Shown one piece after another: positions 30,723 to 32,786 of a stretch of 32,786 nucleotides of DNA. The notes below the pieces were generated by a model. The model was not told the origin of the DNA. It searched no databases and saw only the letters and a program-made list of their open reading frames with translations. The translations under genes were made by a program, and so were the position numbers. Origin of the DNA: SZUA-186 sp041552135 (GTDB taxonomy: Bacteria; Pseudomonadota; Gammaproteobacteria; UBA9214); assembly GCA_041552135.1 (NCBI GenBank), contig JBFELL010000011.1, positions 1 through 32,786 on the forward strand, written 5' to 3'. Each line of letters starts with the position of its first letter. Positions within the stretch are counted from its first letter, which is position 1.

Positions 30723-31751
30723 ATGTCAACCAAGAAACTGCTCGGGATGATTTTCGCAGCACTGATCACCTCGTCACTGTTTGCCGCAGATGTTGCTCTC
30801 AATCCAGATCATCCTGACCGCTACGTCGTGGTCAAGGGCGATACGCTCTGGGATATCTCCAGCCTGTTTCTGCGCGATGCCTGGCTCTGGCCGGAAATCT
30901 GGTACGTCAATCCGCAGATTGCCAACCCGCACCTGATATATCCCGGCGACATCCTCACGCTGGTCTATGTCGACGGCAAGCCACAGCTGCGACTGCAGCG
31001 CGGCCGCGATGTCAAACTCTCACCGCAGATACGGGTGGAAGACCTCAGTGCCGCCATTCCGACCATCCCGCTGGATGCCATCCAGCAGTTTCTCACCAGG
31101 CCGCTGGTCGTCGACAAGGGTGAGCTGGACCGCGCCCCGTACATTGTCCAGAACGCCGACGAACATGTCGTCGCTGGCGGCGGTGACCGCAGCTACGTGC
31201 GCGGTATAGAGGACGAGGAGCATGGTCTGTGGGACGTGTTTCGTGCCGGCGGCCCGTATATCGATCCGGACAGCAATGAAATCCTGGGTTACGAGGCGCG
31301 CTTCGTCGCTGACGCGGCGATCGAGCGCTTTGGCGATCCCGCCACCCTGCTGCTGACCGAAACCGACATCGAGGCCCGCACCGGCGACCGCCTGCTGCCG
31401 GCAATGCAGGTAGATCCCGTCACCCATTTCCAGCCGCATGCCCCCGATAAGGACATCGAGGGGCGCATCCTGTCGGTCCTCGGCGGCGTTACCCAGATCG
31501 GCCAGTTTGATGTTGTTGTCATCAGCAAGGGCGCCGCCGACGGCATGGAAATCGGCCATGTGATGAAGATTTTCCAGGCCGGTGAGACCATTCGCGATAC
31601 GGTCAGTGGACGGCGCTTTGACAGGGTAAAACTGCCGGACGAGGAAGCCGGCATACTAATGGTATTCCGGGCCTTTGACCGCGTCAGTTTTGCACTGGTC
31701 ATGAAGGCGACACGCGCGATCCATGTCCATGACTTCGTGCGGACACCCTGA
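30723..31751 (+). CDS. exported LysM-domain protein
   Basis: A 342-residue secreted protein. The ATG at 30723 is preferred because AAAGGG (30711-30716) lies 6 nt before it; the ATG at 30717 abuts that site. A signal peptide (about 1-20, KKLLGMIFAALITSSLFA, cut near ADVA) is followed by one LysM domain (about residues 34-85: YVVVKGDTLWDISSLFL...NPHLIYPGDILTLVYV), which binds peptidoglycan glycan chains. The remaining 250 residues are a conserved C-terminal region found in proteins encoded beside dprA in many gammaproteobacteria; I know no assigned function. It probably acts at the cell wall in the periplasm. It stands 93 bp upstream of dprA on the same strand. Confidence 0.92.
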   Translation: MSTKKLLGMIFAALITSSLFAADVALNPDHPDRYVVVKGDTLWDISSLFLRDAWLWPEIWYVNPQIANPHLIYPGDILTLVYVDGKPQLRLQRGRDVKLSPQIRVEDLSAAIPTIPLDAIQQFLTRPLVVDKGELDRAPYIVQNADEHVVAGGGDRSYVRGIEDEEHGLWDVFRAGGPYIDPDSNEILGYEARFVADAAIERFGDPATLLLTETDIEARTGDRLLPAMQVDPVTHFQPHAPDKDIEGRILSVLGGVTQIGQFDVVVISKGAADGMEIGHVMKIFQAGETIRDTVSGRRFDRVKLPDEEAGILMVFRAFDRVSFALVMKATRAIHVHDFVRTP

Positions 31752-31798
31752 TTCCGTAATCTCCACATGACGCACATCCCAGGGAGGGGATGAAGCAA

Positions 31799-31840
31799 TG
31801 AACCAGGCACTGCCACTCGATACCTTGCGCGGCTTCTAGC
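31799..31840 (+). other. 13-codon minicistron upstream of dprA
   Basis: GGGAGGGG (about 31781-31789) is a strong Shine-Dalgarno placed for the ATG at 31799, which opens MNQALPLDTLRGF and stops at TAG just before the dprA ATG at 31845. dprA itself has no Shine-Dalgarno, so its translation may depend on re-initiation from this short frame. The peptide itself resembles nothing known. Confidence 0.35.
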
Positions 31841-31844
31841 CGCC

Positions 31845-32786
31845 ATGGCGTCCACAGCGCAAACGCAGTACTCAGATACACTCACTGACTGGCTGGCCCT
31901 GCACCATGCCCCCGGCATCGGCGCCGTGACCTGCCAGCGCCTGCTGGCGGAACTGGGCAGCCCGGCGGCCATCCGCCGCGCCCCCGCCGGACAGCTGCAG
32001 TCGCTCGGCATCGGCTCACAGGGTATCGAGGCCTTGCATGCGCCGGATCAGGCGCAACTCGAACGCGCACTGGCCTGGCAGGAAGCGCCGGACAACCACA
32101 TCATCAGCCTCGCCGACAGCGCCTACCCGGCCCTGTTACGGCAGATTGCTGACCCGCCGGCCGTGCTCTACGCCCATGGCAACCCCGCGCTGCTGGACAG
32201 CCTGCAACTGGCCCTGGTCGGCAGCCGCAATCCGACCCCGGTCGGCAGGCAAACGGCGGAGGACTTCGCCAGGCATCTGTCGCTGGCCGGTCTGGTCATT
32301 ACCAGCGGCCTGGCGGCCGGTATCGACGCCGCCGCCCATAGCGGTGCACTGGCGGCCGGCAAACCGACCATTGCGGTCATGGGCACCGGGCTGGACCGGG
32401 TGTACCCGGCGCGCCACCGCGACCTGGCACACCGGATCGCAGCGCAGGGCGTGCTGGTGTCCGAGTTTCCGCTCGGCACGGAGCCCCGGCCGGGAAATTT
32501 CCCGCAGCGCAACCGCATCATCAGCGGTCTCAGCCTCGGTACCCTGGTGGTGGAGGCGGCGATCCGTTCCGGTTCCCTGATCAGTGCCCGCTGCGCGACG
32601 GAACAGGGCCGCGAGGTATTCGCCATCCCCGGATCCATCCACAATCCGCTGGCACGCGGCTGTCATACCCTGATCCGCCAGGGTGCCAAGCTGGTCACAG
32701 CGGCAGCGGACGTCATCGAAGAGCTGACCGAGACCGCAAGCGTGCAGCCCTGCGGGGCGAGGAATGCCGTGCCCGTCGAGGAGGTC
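31845..32786 (+). CDS. dprA: DNA-processing protein DprA (Smf), cut off by the window end
   Basis: DprA loads RecA on incoming single-stranded DNA during natural transformation. The visible 314 residues start MASTAQTQYSDTLTDWLA and include the N-terminal SAM-like part (HHAPGIGAVTCQRLL) and the Rossmann-like domain that binds ssDNA: VGSRNPTPVGRQ, TSGLAAGIDAAAH, GTGLDRVYPARH, SEFPLGTEPRPGNFPQRNR and EAAIRSGSLISAR. The reading frame is open to the edge; the C-terminal winged-helix part lies beyond. The start codon lacks a Shine-Dalgarno, and a short upstream frame with a strong one ends 4 nt before it. Its position after lysM is the usual one in gammaproteobacteria. Many organisms keep dprA without known competence, so transformability is not implied. 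Confidence 0.95.
   Translation, partial: MASTAQTQYSDTLTDWLALHHAPGIGAVTCQRLLAELGSPAAIRRAPAGQLQSLGIGSQGIEALHAPDQAQLERALAWQEAPDNHIISLADSAYPALLRQIADPPAVLYAHGNPALLDSLQLALVGSRNPTPVGRQTAEDFARHLSLAGLVITSGLAAGIDAAAHSGALAAGKPTIAVMGTGLDRVYPARHRDLAHRIAAQGVLVSEFPLGTEPRPGNFPQRNRIISGLSLGTLVVEAAIRSGSLISARCATEQGREVFAIPGSIHNPLARGCHTLIRQGAKLVTAAADVIEELTETASVQPCGARNAVPVEEV

Noticed and set aside
1..32786. tRNA, rRNA, CRISPR arrays, insertion sequences and prophage genes
   Set aside because: Looked for in every gap on both strands; no cloverleaf-like block, regularly spaced repeat, transposase or phage protein motif was recognised by eye.

Overview
The window reads as chromosomal DNA of a free-living gammaproteobacterium, probably a sulfur oxidiser of the Chromatiales type. 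The support is gene order typical of that class (def-fmt-rsmB-DUF4390-ntrY-ntrX-trkA-trkH on one strand, lysM-dprA diverging from it; hisB-H-A-F-I-E followed by tatABC) plus sulfur-trafficking genes (a DsrE2-family protein, a single-domain rhodanese and a TtcA-like PP-loop protein). This assignment is an inference from family knowledge; no rRNA or other taxonomic marker is present.

Region 1 (about 1-6.7 kb) is sparse, visibly more AT-rich and full of orphans. It holds the possible 3' end of an upstream gene, two paralogous small ferredoxin-fold (HMA-like) proteins without metal-binding cysteines, a membrane-anchored 132-residue protein, a tail-anchored 166-residue protein, a conserved multi-pass membrane protein, a decayed LysR-type regulator and a four-helix membrane protein resembling styrene-oxide isomerase/hydroxylaminobenzene mutase. 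Two of these genes carry related CACAATAT-type palindromic motifs upstream. This is accessory DNA and the least explained part of the window.

Region 2 (6.7-16.8 kb) starts with a large membrane PAS-PAS-GGDEF-EAL protein on the plus strand. Convergent to it, on the minus strand, is a run reading pip-dtd, then hisB-hisH-hisA-hisF, then hisI-hisE-tatA-tatB-tatC. An imperfect 50-nt palindrome sits at the convergent junction, and a 262-bp inverted-repeat element separates hisF from hisI.

Region 3 (16.9-20.2 kb) is the sulfur-transfer locus: rhodanese and dsrE2 on the minus strand, and the TtcA-like gene divergent on the plus strand. dsrE2 has a near-consensus sigma-70 promoter, a leader of about 195 nt containing a terminator-like hairpin, and a strong intrinsic terminator. 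An LpxL/HtrB-type acyltransferase follows.

Region 4 (20.2-32.8 kb) is a dense housekeeping block on the minus strand: peptide deformylase, Met-tRNA formyltransferase, 16S rRNA m5C methyltransferase, DUF4390 protein, the NtrY/NtrX two-component pair, the TrkA/TrkH potassium uptake system and a small TPR protein. lysM and a dprA truncated by the window end run the other way. The NtrX-like protein is unusual: it lacks the sigma-54-contacting GAFTGA loop and has a degenerate Walker B motif. No tRNA, rRNA, CRISPR array, insertion sequence or phage gene was recognised.
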